Positions 34,166 through 42,926 of a stretch of 64,000 nt of DNA are shown here, one piece after another; the stretch's first letter is position 1, and every line of letters begins with the position of its first letter. Location of the stretch: NCBI RefSeq assembly GCF_003545875.1, contig NZ_QHCS01000001.1, positions 806,001-870,000 on the forward strand, read 5' to 3'. The position numbers and the translations under genes were made by a program. The DNA comes from Leptospira stimsonii. Lineage in GTDB: Bacteria; Spirochaetota; Leptospiria; Leptospirales; Leptospiraceae. The notes beneath the pieces are model-generated. The model searched no databases, was not told the DNA's origin, and was given only the letters and a program-made list of their open reading frames with translations.

Positions 34166-34984
34166 AAGCCCTAAGTTTTCTTGAATTCCCTAAAGGTTTA
34201 AAAGAAGAATCTTCTCAGAAACGATTTCTTTTGCCGCTTTTACAGGCAATCTCCGATATTGAGAATCACGGTGCAGTTCACGTTTCGTTTTTTTGCCGAT
34301 AAGATGGCCGGAGCAGAAGGACACACAATCGGAGCACCGAAGGAAGCTTTTAGCGAAAACATTCCAACGTCGGGACGAAGAAATGTATTCGAAGAAGTCA
34401 CATTGTTTTTTGTAAAAAAAGTGCAGTTCCCGAAGAGGTGCTTCCGAATAAACGTTCGGGTTTGCCACTCCCAATCTATTCAAAGAATTTGCATTTACTT
34501 GCACCGAAATTCGTAAACTTGGGACCTGGGGAGTTGCGAGGAGCACTTTTCGGTCGAAGTTGTCAACTTCATTTAGTAAAACACAACAGGGGAGGAAGGT
34601 CGGCAAGAATCATTCCGAATATATTCATTTGTAAATTTCTCTTTCGGTCTTACACGGAGACTTACGAAAGGTGAAGTGTCAGTGATTACTAAGATAGAAT
34701 CGGATTCGAACGATAGATCAACGGAAATCGTTTTCCGGATTCGATTGATCGAAAACGATCTCAGATTGATTCATTTATAAATAAAATTCGAAGAATTTCA
34801 TTCGGTTTTTATTTAAGACGGCTATTGCAAATCACATTCAATATTCATGATGTTTTATGGAATGATGGCCCGTTTTGGCTTCGCGAAGGGGAAAGTCCGG
34901 AACAACGCCGATTCTTAATTTTAGAATGAAAAATAAAAAATAAAAAATAACTTTGCAGACCAATCGACGAAAAAATCGGATCTC
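34166..34984. other. Long intergenic region, no supported gene
   Basis: A weak minus frame (34190-34606) without RBS or domain is not called. A short stretch at 34886-34903 (GGGGAAAGTCCGGAAC) recalls the conserved core of RNase P RNA, but the rest of that RNA is absent. AAATA repeats lie near 34930-34950. Otherwise nothing is seen. Confidence 0.4.
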
Positions 34985-35009
34985 AAAAAAAAACCGGAAT
35001 TGCTTCCGG
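34985..35009 (-). terminator. Terminator of the small membrane protein gene
   Basis: On the minus strand: CCGGAA, loop GCAA, TTCCGG, then a run of nine T residues. It begins 11 bp after the stop at 35020. Confidence 0.85.
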
Positions 35010-35019
35010 CTTCTACTTT

Positions 35020-35235
35020 TTAGTCTTTCTTAAAAAGATTTCTGGTTCCGATCCAGATCTCCGGAAGATAAGCGCCTATGAGAATTAAGATCAGTCCGCC
35101 GACGGTCCACTTGGAAATCAGCACATTCTCCGTGAAACGGGTGAGGCCGACGTTCAAGATACTCACGTACCAACCGATTGCGATAAGGATGATTCCGACT
35201 GTGTGAGGAATGATGTAATGGAGAATCGTATTCAT
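35020..35235 (-). CDS. Small two-helix membrane protein
   Basis: A 71-aa hydrophobic protein with two membrane helices (about 8-28 and 44-62) and a short basic C-terminus (NLFKKD). The ATG is preceded by AAGGAACC at good spacing, and the gene has a strong terminator of its own, so a short monocistronic transcript is likely. I do not recognise a family. The Trp residues at helix borders suggest a two-span inner-membrane protein. No neighbour suggests a function. Confidence 0.7.
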   Translation of the reverse strand: MNTILHYIIPHTVGIILIAIGWYVSILNVGLTRFTENVLISKWTVGGLILILIGAYLPEIWIGTRNLFKKD

Positions 35236-35344
35236 TTTGGTTCCTTTTTCAAAAACTAAGAATGAGGAGATTTTGCAAAGAAAGCGATGGGATTCAAGTG
35301 GTTTTCGAGTTGCTTAGAATCCGGATTCTCGGAAAGTTTCAGCT

Positions 35345-36394
35345 ATGTCTCAAAATGAAAACTGGAACGATGAGGAAGAGGATTTTCCGATTCCCGTCAA
35401 GGAAGCCGGAAAGACGGAATCCAGGCTCTCAGCGCTCTTATTCAATCTTCTCAATCATCATTCTCCCTTGAGTTTTACAAAAATCCGTTCTTTGCTTCCG
35501 GATCATTACCAAAATTTGGAGAATCCGGATTCCGATCGAAAGAAACTTTCCAGAGATGTGGAAGAATTGGGAGAACTCGGCTTTTTCGTTCGTTCCACTC
35601 AGGAAGGTTACGTCTTGGATCGAAACGTCTCCAATCGAGAATTGAAATTAGAAAAGGAAGAATTGCAAGTCCTCGCGGAAATGATTCTAAGATCCTATCA
35701 AGAATCTCCGTCTCTCGAACTCTATTCTCTTTCACAAAAACTCTTTGAAGGAAAATTGGACGTTTATCCCGAGTTGGAGATGGATTTAAAAACCCAAAAA
35801 AATCTCAGCCAAAATGAGAGTAGCTCTTCGGAAGAGATTCTCAAAAAGCTCCTCGAATCTTTGAAAACAAAATCCCCGATTCAGTTTTTGTATTACAAAA
35901 CATTTCCGGAAGAAACATATCGAGTGGAAGTCGATCCGATCCGATTGATTCGCAAAAATTCGGAAGACTACTATCTTCTGGCTTACGATCGAAAGAAAAA
36001 GGAAAGGAGAAGATTCATCATTCCTAAAATTTCAAAATTGGAATCGATCGCCGAAAATTCTCTCTATCAACCGCAAGGACTCAAAAGGGAGATTTCTCAG
36101 GATTGGGTTCTTCATCCGGCTCTTTTTCAAGTTCACGATCCGATCGAAGTAGAGCTGATCTGCGATCCCGAATTTTCGTATAAGGTTCGAAATGCGATAT
36201 CAGAAATTCCTTATGAAGAATTTAAACGAGATTCTTTTAGATTGAAAATCACAAATCAAGAAGGATTGTTTCCGTTTTTGATCGAAGCAAGAGACACGAT
36301 TCAAAAAATTCTTCCGGAAACCTTGGCGCAGGCGTTCCGGAAGAACATCGAACAAATATCGTTCAATTATCAATCGTTTTCGGAGAACGTTTGA
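35345..36394 (+). CDS. WYL-domain transcriptional regulator
   Basis: A 349-aa regulator. An N-terminal winged-helix region (~25-100; RLSALLFNLLNHHSPLSFTKIRSLLP, then a DRKKLSRDVEELGELGFFV helix) precedes a linker. A WYL domain follows (~170-255: SPIQFLYYKTFPEETYRVEVDPIRLIRKNSEDYYLLAYD), then a WCX-type C-terminal region. WYL domains bind nucleic acid or small ligands; homologues include PafB/PafC and regulators of defence and DNA-damage genes. A second, smaller WYL protein lies at 43757. No SD is obvious, but ATG 35345 opens a protein-like frame. Target genes are unknown. Confidence 0.85.
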   Translation: MSQNENWNDEEEDFPIPVKEAGKTESRLSALLFNLLNHHSPLSFTKIRSLLPDHYQNLENPDSDRKKLSRDVEELGELGFFVRSTQEGYVLDRNVSNRELKLEKEELQVLAEMILRSYQESPSLELYSLSQKLFEGKLDVYPELEMDLKTQKNLSQNESSSSEEILKKLLESLKTKSPIQFLYYKTFPEETYRVEVDPIRLIRKNSEDYYLLAYDRKKKERRRFIIPKISKLESIAENSLYQPQGLKREISQDWVLHPALFQVHDPIEVELICDPEFSYKVRNAISEIPYEEFKRDSFRLKITNQEGLFPFLIEARDTIQKILPETLAQAFRKNIEQISFNYQSFSENV

Positions 36395-36409
36395 ATTGAA
36401 ACCGGAGTT

Positions 36410-37591
36410 CTAATTTCTAAAATCAGAATTTTCTAAAACGATTGCGATTCCTTGCCCTCCGCCGATACAAAGAGAGGCGACTCCGAATTGTTTGTTTTTT
36501 CTTTTCAGTTCGTAGGCTAAGGCCAAGGTAACTCGAGTTCCGCTGGCACCGAGAGGGTGTCCGATCGCGATCGCACCTCCGTTTACGTTCGTTTTTTCCG
36601 GATCCAATTTCAGTTCTCTGATGACGGCTAACGTTTGAGATGCGTACGCTTCGTTGATTTCGAAAAGATCAACGTCCTCGATCTTGATTCCCGCATTGGA
36701 TAAAGCTCTTGGAACAGCAAACACCGGGCCGAGCCCCATCATTTTCGGATCACAACCGACATTCGCATAACCGAGAATATGCGATAGCGGTTTCAGTTTG
36801 GCGTTTTTCGCCCATGTTTCCGAGGAAATCAGAACGGATGCGGCTCCGTCATTGATCCCTGATGCGTTTCCCGCCGTGACACTTCCATCTTTTAAGAATG
36901 CGGTAGGAAGGTTTTTCAGTTGTTCCACACATTCCGTTCCCCGGATTTGTTCGTCCTTTTGAAGAAGAACGGATTTCTTTCCCTTGGTCTGGACCGGAAT
37001 CATTTCATCGGAGAAAGTGCCTTTGATCGTCGCTTTTTCGGCGCGAACCTGGGAGATGCCTGCCCATTCGTCTTGATCCGATCTGGAAATTTGAAAGTGT
37101 TTTGAGATATTTTCCGCGGTCATTCCCATCGTGAGATCGACAAAACAATCCGTAAGGCTTTGCGCTAATCGATCTTCGGTGATCGAATTTCCGTATTTAT
37201 TCCCCCATCTCGCGTTCTTTAAGACAAATGGCGCATTGCTCATGGATTCAGTTCCTCCCGCGAGAATCAAATTGTTCTCTTTGGAAAGAATTTTTCTAGC
37301 TCCGATGATGATGCTTTCGAGGCCCGAGCCGCAAAGTCGATTGAGGGTCAGAGCGCTCGAACTTTCCGCCAAACCGGATCGAAGACCGATATGTCTGGCG
37401 AGATATGCGGAATCCTGATCGTCCTGTATTACGTTTCCGTAAATTGTTTCTTCTATTTCCAAAGGATCGATTCCCGTTTTACGGATTGTCTCCTTTGCCG
37501 TGATGACTCCCAACTCCGAAGAAGTGAAATCTTTAAGTCCTCCGCCGAATTTTCCGAAGGGGGTTCTTGCTCCATCGATGATAACCGCCAA
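36410..37591 (-). CDS. Thiolase (acetyl-CoA acetyltransferase family)
   Basis: A 393-aa thiolase. The acylated nucleophile is Cys87 in LNRLCGSGLES. Later come NEAYASQT, the catalytic His in GGAIAIGHPLGASG (~350) and the second Cys in VASLCIGGGQG (~379). All thiolase-1 motifs are intact. It should join two acetyl-CoA units or cleave 3-ketoacyl-CoA (the FadA-like direction cannot be told from sequence). The promoter region holds the perfect palindrome TAGTGTATATACACTA, 14 bp from the start codon, which also occurs before the thioesterase gene further upstream. A MarR gene lies between, so the three form one lipid-metabolism module. Confidence 0.9.
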   Translation of the reverse strand: MAVIIDGARTPFGKFGGGLKDFTSSELGVITAKETIRKTGIDPLEIEETIYGNVIQDDQDSAYLARHIGLRSGLAESSSALTLNRLCGSGLESIIIGARKILSKENNLILAGGTESMSNAPFVLKNARWGNKYGNSITEDRLAQSLTDCFVDLTMGMTAENISKHFQISRSDQDEWAGISQVRAEKATIKGTFSDEMIPVQTKGKKSVLLQKDEQIRGTECVEQLKNLPTAFLKDGSVTAGNASGINDGAASVLISSETWAKNAKLKPLSHILGYANVGCDPKMMGLGPVFAVPRALSNAGIKIEDVDLFEINEAYASQTLAVIRELKLDPEKTNVNGGAIAIGHPLGASGTRVTLALAYELKRKNKQFGVASLCIGGGQGIAIVLENSDFRN

Positions 37592-37604
37592 TGTTTACTC
37601 CTTT

Positions 37605-37620
37605 TAGTGTATATACACTA
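37605..37620. promoter_or_regulatory. Operator palindrome TAGTGTATATACACTA before the thiolase gene
   Basis: Perfect 16-bp palindrome 14 bp upstream of the thiolase ATG, overlapping the place of its ribosome-binding site or -10 region. A near-identical sequence lies before the thioesterase gene (38817-38836). Confidence 0.65.
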
Positions 37621-37733
37621 TAATATCTCAGTTAATTAGACAATCTTTGTTTTAGAGTTAGTCCCAAAACTCAAAACGACCGCAAAGATTTAAGACCATT
37701 TCGATAAAGTCATGCGGTTTGGGTTCGCTTGCC

Positions 37734-38198
37734 TTATTCTTCCAAAGCCGTTTTTAAAACGGGAAGTTTTCTTACCTCCGATAGAATTTTGAGAGTATCC
37801 TTGAACTTCGTTCTTCCAAGGTCTTCCATGAGAGAATCTTGAGCTTGTTTCCAGAGATCGATTCCTTCGGAAAGTTTAGATTCTCCTTTTTTAGTGAGTT
37901 GTACGGAGCGAACGTTTCCGGTTTCCTTTTTTTCGATTCGGATCAATCCGTCTCGATTTAGAATTTCTAAACTTCTCTGGAGAGTTGTCCTGTCGATGTC
38001 TGTGATTTTCGCGAGATCGGTGATGCTCGGTTCTTCTTGATAGGCGATGCTCGCCAAAACCGTGAACTGTGTGATTCTCAATCCGGAAGGTTTAAGAATG
38101 AAATCGTAAAACGAGGTTACCAATCGAGTCGTTCTTCTCAGGTTTACATTCAGACAGGAAAGGCCGATAACTTTTAGATCCTCATTCGAAAACTTCAC
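37734..38198 (-). CDS. MarR-family regulator of the lipid module
   Basis: A winged-helix regulator of about 154 aa. The HTH is EPSITDLAKITDIDRTTLQRSLEILNRDGLIRIEKK with wing TGNVRSVQLTKKGE (~60-110). GTG 38198 is chosen because AAGAGG lies 9 nt before it; an in-frame TTG at 38222 has no RBS. A single Cys in the first helix (GLSCLNVN) could be a redox sensor as in OhrR-type MarRs, but that is only a possibility. It is encoded between a thiolase and a thioesterase that carry the same palindrome in front, so it is the obvious candidate to bind it, perhaps with an acyl-CoA ligand. Confidence 0.85.
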   Translation of the reverse strand: MKFSNEDLKVIGLSCLNVNLRRTTRLVTSFYDFILKPSGLRITQFTVLASIAYQEEPSITDLAKITDIDRTTLQRSLEILNRDGLIRIEKKETGNVRSVQLTKKGESKLSEGIDLWKQAQDSLMEDLGRTKFKDTLKILSEVRKLPVLKTALEE

Positions 38199-38341
38199 GA
38201 TCGAATACCTCTTTGGAACCAAGTTCCGATCTTAAAAGGAAAAAACAATCGTATCGCTGGTCGGATTAAAATTCTTTGGAATACTCTTTGCATTCTATCC
38301 TTACTCCGACCTTTCCCAAAAGAATCGAAAATCAAAGTTCC

Positions 38342-38791
38342 TCAGACCAAAGTCGCTTCTCGATGTTTCGAGTCGAATTTTAAGTCTCCCATTTTTTCTA
38401 AAACTTCCAATGGTAAGAATGCGGGTTTTTTCGTTTCGAAGTTGATCCACATTCCATAGGATCGAACCTTGCTCACGATTTTTCCGTCGGATTCCCTAAT
38501 CAATTGTTGATGAAAGATCGCTCGGGTTCTCTTAATAAATTCGACTTTGGTTTTTACGATCACAGTGTCGGGATATTTTAGATCGGAAAGATATTCGTAT
38601 TCCGCTTTATAGACGATGGGACCGATTCCACTTTGTTTGGTTTTTTCCATATCGATTCCGGAATTGATAAAAGCCTTCATCTTTGCTTCGTCGCAATAGG
38701 AATTATAATTTTGATTGTTTACATGTCCGTTGACGTCCGTGTCGCTAAAGCGGACGGGAATCTTGGATTCAAATCGAAATGTCTCTTCCAT
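38342..38791 (-). CDS. Acyl-CoA thioesterase (4HBT/YbgC-like hot-dog)
   Basis: A 149-aa hot-dog thioesterase from ATG 38791; the longer in-frame start at 38845 would run through the operator and is rejected. The active-site region RFSDTDVNGHVNNQNYNSYCDEA matches the Asp-containing 4HBT signature (Asp in SDTD), followed by the usual central helix. It should hydrolyse acyl-CoA to free acid and CoA in the cytosol. AGGAG about 11 nt upstream supports the start. A palindrome of the TAGTGTATAT-CACTA type lies 26 bp upstream, as before the thiolase. Confidence 0.85.
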   Translation of the reverse strand: MEETFRFESKIPVRFSDTDVNGHVNNQNYNSYCDEAKMKAFINSGIDMEKTKQSGIGPIVYKAEYEYLSDLKYPDTVIVKTKVEFIKRTRAIFHQQLIRESDGKIVSKVRSYGMWINFETKKPAFLPLEVLEKMGDLKFDSKHREATLV

Positions 38792-38816
38792 CTTGATCGA
38801 TCTCCTGCAATGAATA

Positions 38817-38836
38817 TATAGTGTATATGCACTATA
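38817..38836. promoter_or_regulatory. Operator palindrome TATAGTGTATATGCACTATA before the thioesterase gene
   Basis: Near-perfect 20-bp palindrome sharing the TAGTGTATAT core with 37605-37620. It is 26 bp upstream of the thioesterase ATG. Confidence 0.65.
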
Positions 38837-39069
38837 AAATGTCAATCGATTCTTTGAATTTTGTTCGGAGGAATTTTTGAGAATTTATATTTTTTCGAAA
38901 AGGCGCTGATCCAAATTTTGGAAAAAGCACTTCCGATTTCGTTTTTTGAATGGAAAATGAGTGAAATTCTTTCTAATCGGAAGAGTGGAAAAGGTAAAAT
39001 GGACGGAAGCGAGATGGAAAAAAATTTCTTCCCGCTCGCTCGATCATTGAATGTGGAATCGGATTTTTA

Positions 39070-39492
39070 CTACCATTCTCCCGTGTTTGGCATAGAAAGC
39101 CAAGGCTCTTCAGGGGGAAGGGAGTGTCCTTTTTGTAAGAGTTCGATCGAAATCAAATCCGGAGATCGAATGAAAGCCATTCTTCCATCCCTCGGTGGGC
39201 GATTGATGGCGATTCCTCTTGCGGAAATTTTCGCGCAGGTATCATAGATATTATCCACCTCGAAGGCGAGATGGCCGAAATTTCTACCGCTCGTGTAAGG
39301 TTCTTTCTGTCCCCAATTGTATGTCAGCTCGATCTCCGGTGCGTCCGGTTCTCCCGTTGATAAGAAGACGAGCGTGTATTTTCCTTCCGGATGTTCTTTC
39401 TTACGCGAGACGACGAGTCCGAGGGTCATACAAAAAAAATCGAGAGCCTTTTCTAAGTCTTGAACTCGAATCATTGTGTGAAGATATTTCAT
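39070..39492 (-). CDS. gloA: Lactoylglutathione lyase (glyoxalase I)
   Basis: A 140-aa glyoxalase I. The four metal ligands are readable: His5 (KYLHTMIRV), Glu in PEIELTYNWG (~54), His in NFGHLAFEVDN (~72) and Glu in LISIELLQKG (~119). GloA isomerises the methylglyoxal-glutathione hemithioacetal. Length is typical (about 130-145). The plus-strand frame 38861-39247 overlapping its 3' half is antisense shadow. Single gene in opposite orientation to the repeats that follow; no glyoxalase II gene is close by. Confidence 0.9.
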   Translation of the reverse strand: MKYLHTMIRVQDLEKALDFFCMTLGLVVSRKKEHPEGKYTLVFLSTGEPDAPEIELTYNWGQKEPYTSGRNFGHLAFEVDNIYDTCAKISARGIAINRPPRDGRMAFIRSPDLISIELLQKGHSLPPEEPWLSMPNTGEW

Positions 39493-40301
39493 GTTTTCTC
39501 CAGTTACCAGAATCGAATGAAGGATAGATTATACAATTCGTAAAAAATGGAAATTTCTTTCCAATTACCCTCCCGTTTTCTCGAGTGGAGGGGGCCAATT
39601 TGAGCCAGGCCTTGGGGGTTCTTATGAATTTTTCCATTGGAGTTTGCCCGGGACATTCCCGAAATGGAGAAATTCCCGACCTTTGGTTAAAAAAGATCCG
39701 CATCCTTTTTGAGCGCCGAAAGTAGGAACTCCTTCGTTTTCCGAGGAAAAGGTCGCTCGTAATGCAAAAGGCCTGAAATTCTTCGGTGAAATTCGCTGAG
39801 AGGATCCAATCCAATCGAGAAAAGGAAAAGAGAATGATCAATATTCTCTGTCTTTTTTGATTCTTTGCAGAGGAAAAGCGACATAAAGTTCTTCTTCGGT
39901 TTGCATCTATTTGCTTTGTCTTAAGAATATTTGCTTCGCATGGCGGAGAAATTTCTATTTTTTCAGCTCTTATGCTCTAAAATAAAACAAATTTTTCAAA
40001 AAATAAATGCTTAATAAATGAGCAAAGTTGCTGAGTCGGGCAATTCTCCAGATTTCTTTCATAAAAGATCTCCTATCTTTGATTTTGGATATAAATCCCG
40101 CAAGAGGCACCGGAATTCGAGAAAGAATTGTTTAGAATATAGGAAGAGGTGCGTTCAAAGAGGACAACCGCGCTTCTTATAAGCATTTGTTCGACTTCTG
40201 TATTCCTTGCAAACAAGTTTATAATAAAAATTGCAAATACTACGCTTGCCCGTAGTTGCTTGTGTTCTTTTGAATCACGGTTGGGTTCCTGTGCTTAAAT
40301 A
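39493..40301. other. Long intergenic region with one GGAACTCC palindrome and an orphan hairpin
   Basis: No supported gene. GTAGGAACTCCTT lies at 39722-39734. A terminator-like hairpin on the + strand, AGAGAAT/ATTCTCT (39829-39849) followed by six T residues after GTC, has no upstream + gene; a short untranslated transcript cannot be excluded. The remainder is AT-rich leader DNA of the secreted-protein gene at 40469. Confidence 0.45.
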
Positions 40302-40335
40302 AAATATAATATTCTAAAAATTGAATATTATATTT
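40302..40335. promoter_or_regulatory. 13-bp AT-rich inverted repeat upstream of a secreted-protein gene
   Basis: Perfect arms AAATATAATATTC (40302-40314) and GAATATTATATTT (40323-40335) with an 8-nt spacer, about 130 bp before the ATG at 40469. No T-run. It could be a regulator site or an extruding cruciform. Confidence 0.45.
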
Positions 40336-40468
40336 AATCGGATTCACTTTTTTTATTCAAAATAGGCTTGGGATTGTTTTTTTTGATTTATTTCTCCAAA
40401 AGGGTTTGTCTAAATGGTTTAGAAGATTCGTTCTTCGAAAAAATAAAAACTCATTTGAGGTTTCAATC

Positions 40469-40804
<336 letters not shown>

Positions 40805-40841
40805 TCTTTAAATCGGCCTGCTTTTTTTAGGCTGAATGGAA

Positions 40842-40868
40842 AAGGCGTCTTATAAGGGCGCCTTTTTT
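40842..40868 (+). terminator. Terminator after the small secreted protein
   Basis: AAGGCG (40842-40847) pairs with CGCCTT (40859-40864) around an inner CTTATAAG; a T-run to 40868 follows. Confidence 0.8.
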
Positions 40869-40965
40869 ATTGTACGGCTGGTTTTGAATTTTTAATTTTG
40901 CGTATTGAACTGACGAAAAGGAGTATCGACGCAACGATTTCGCTTTCCCGCCTCCATGAATCCTT

Positions 40966-41244
40966 TTAATTCGTTTTAGGCTTAGTCGCATTGGAATCTT
41001 TGTTCGGATTTGCAAAACAACTTAAAGAAAGTCCTTCCACCAGATAGCAGATCGCTTCCGGAGAAATACACTTATGCCCATCGTCGTAAGTTTGGCCGTT
41101 GATGATCAGTTCTATTTTTTGACAGACCATTTTCTCTTTTATAACCGTGTTGGTTTCTTGCGCCAAAATGCCGGAAGATGGCAAAGAAAAGAATAAGAGT
41201 AGGATAGATTTCGTAAGGAGGGTGTTGCGCGGATTCAGATTCAT
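40966..41244 (-). CDS. Small secreted four-cysteine protein
   Basis: A 92-aa protein with a signal peptide (basic start, hydrophobic LLTKSILLLFFSLPSSG, cleavage near ILA-QE). The ~65-residue mature part has four cysteines (VCQK, HKCI, AICY, LSCF), enough for two disulfides, and a polar Asn/Lys tail. No family recognised. ATG 41244 opens the frame. It lies upstream of the GT-C gene on the same strand with a 40-bp gap, so the two could be cotranscribed in that order (inference). Confidence 0.7.
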   Translation of the reverse strand: MNLNPRNTLLTKSILLLFFSLPSSGILAQETNTVIKEKMVCQKIELIINGQTYDDGHKCISPEAICYLVEGLSLSCFANPNKDSNATKPKTN

Positions 41245-41284
41245 AGCATTCTTCTTTTGTTAGATTACTTTAGAATATTCGTTC

Positions 41285-42718
41285 TTATTTGTTTTCACTG
41301 TCAATCAAAGGTTTGAGACCATTCTGAACCTTTTTTTTGTTCCGGATCTGAAAAGCGCTAAAAGCAAGTATCGGGAAGATAAAAACTGCGATCCAGATTC
41401 CGTTGATCGGATTCTTCCAGGAATTATCCAGGTCCGTCCAAGAGGGAAGATACGGAAGAATGGATTCCGGAAAAAATCCAGGCCTTTTTTTTGAGTCCGG
41501 TTGCATGACGTGATAGAGAGATGCCACGTGATCGAACCAGTATTTTCCGATCCAGACTTGATAGGAAACCGCGAGAATCAAAATTCCCTGTGCGATTGAT
41601 TTGGAAAGATTTTTGAGGAGAATCCATCCTCCCAAAAAAGGGATAAACCAGAGTGCCGCCGATCCCCACTGGAATCGCCCTGGCAGTGCAAGGCATCCGT
41701 AAGAACAAGGATGTCCTGCGTTCAGGGACCATTGAATTCCTAAAGTAAGAAATAGGAGAATTCCGAATTTTCTTCGATTGGAATTTTGGAATAGATAAAA
41801 CCAACCGAGAGAGCCAGGAATCCAGATCAAAGGATTTTGAAAAAAAAGGCCATGGTTGCGATCCATAAAGAGTCCGAATCCGACCGTTACCCAGTGTTCG
41901 ATTCTGGAATCCAGTCTTGGAGGTGCGTTTTTCGCCGCGAAAAAAGATCCTTTGATTGAGTCATACCAGAGATCATTCCAATAAAAAAGGCCGAGGATGA
42001 AAAACACGGAGATCCCTAAGGAAAGGGTTCTCAATTTGAAATTCCATTCTTTTTTGAATAAGAACCAAAGGAAGAGGGGAATCATCGCAGGCAAATTTTT
42101 CACATGAAGCCAAGCAAGGAATCCAAAACTAAATCCACATGCAAAAAGTAGAATGTTCTGAAATTCTTTTTTATCCGGATTCGTTTCTAAGTAAAGAAGA
42201 GCGGTAAAAATAAATAAGAATAAAATACCCGAGGGTAAATCCGGAAAAATTTGTCCGGCGACCATCGGAAAAGGAAGCGAGATAGAATAGAGAAGACTTA
42301 GCGAAGCGGATTCGCCTCGATCCAGATGAAACATTCTTCCGATTCCAAAGAATGCAAACGGGAGGAGTCCCGTAAGGAGGGCGAGAAAAATTCTTGCTCC
42401 ACTCACGCCGGACAAGGCATAGCCGGTTAAAACAAGCCAAGACGTTCCGATGGGATGAACGCTGTATAACTTTCCATTCTTCGGAATCGTATGATTTTCT
42501 ACGTCGGTTGGGCCAAGAATTTGTTTTGTGATCGCGTCTTCTTCGTAATTGTTTTTGAGATCCACGTCCGAATCTCGAAGAATGCTTTCCGAGATAATCA
42601 GATAATGAGGTTCGTCTCCCGTGATCGGAAGTTTTTTCTTTTTTTCCCAACTCATGAGGGTCCCTATGTAGTAGAAGCAGGGAAGGAAAAGGAGGAACAT
42701 CCAGAGATACTTTCGCAT
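41285..42718 (-). CDS. GT-C-type membrane glycosyltransferase
   Basis: A 477-aa polytopic protein with about 10-12 membrane helices and the GT-C signature GDEPHYL (~34-40) in the first external loop, where the catalytic acidic pair of ArnT/PMT-like enzymes sits. These enzymes use a polyprenyl-phosphate sugar and act on the periplasmic face on lipid A, O-antigen or protein. The closest class (ArnT, PglB-like or O-mannosyl type) cannot be told from the sequence alone. Single-domain, followed downstream by nothing on the same strand; the four-cysteine protein gene lies just 3' of it. Confidence 0.78.
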   Translation of the reverse strand: MRKYLWMFLLFLPCFYYIGTLMSWEKKKKLPITGDEPHYLIISESILRDSDVDLKNNYEEDAITKQILGPTDVENHTIPKNGKLYSVHPIGTSWLVLTGYALSGVSGARIFLALLTGLLPFAFFGIGRMFHLDRGESASLSLLYSISLPFPMVAGQIFPDLPSGILFLFIFTALLYLETNPDKKEFQNILLFACGFSFGFLAWLHVKNLPAMIPLFLWFLFKKEWNFKLRTLSLGISVFFILGLFYWNDLWYDSIKGSFFAAKNAPPRLDSRIEHWVTVGFGLFMDRNHGLFFQNPLIWIPGSLGWFYLFQNSNRRKFGILLFLTLGIQWSLNAGHPCSYGCLALPGRFQWGSAALWFIPFLGGWILLKNLSKSIAQGILILAVSYQVWIGKYWFDHVASLYHVMQPDSKKRPGFFPESILPYLPSWTDLDNSWKNPINGIWIAVFIFPILAFSAFQIRNKKKVQNGLKPLIDSENK

Positions 42719-42926
42719 TCCTTTGAGAGTTTTTGAAAAATCGGATTTGTCAATCAGGATGTTTTGAGTCGATCTTTCTCGATTCCGGAGATTTTCTTCG
42801 TTTTGCGCGCGAAGATTTTTTTGATTCGGCCAAAAGTTCGGGTGAAACTCTTAAATTTTTTTTGTGATTCGGTTTTTTTCGGATAATCTCGAGTCGGCGG
42901 AGAAATTCTAAGAACCGTTAGGGGTA

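Noticed and set aside
33591..34184. 197-aa frame of 19-residue repeats across the 57-bp array
   Set aside because: Opens at TTG without RBS; the open frame follows from a unit length divisible by three. Peptide evidence would reverse this.
34190..34606. 138-aa minus-strand frame
   Set aside because: No RBS, no domain, odd composition, lies in repeat-flanking spacer.
34886..34903. RNase P RNA core-like GGGGAAAGTCCGGAAC
   Set aside because: Only this short stretch matches; the surrounding ~350 nt that an rnpB gene needs are AT-rich and unrelated.
38861..39247. 128-aa plus-strand frame
   Set aside because: Its second half is antisense to gloA, whose metal ligands are all readable.
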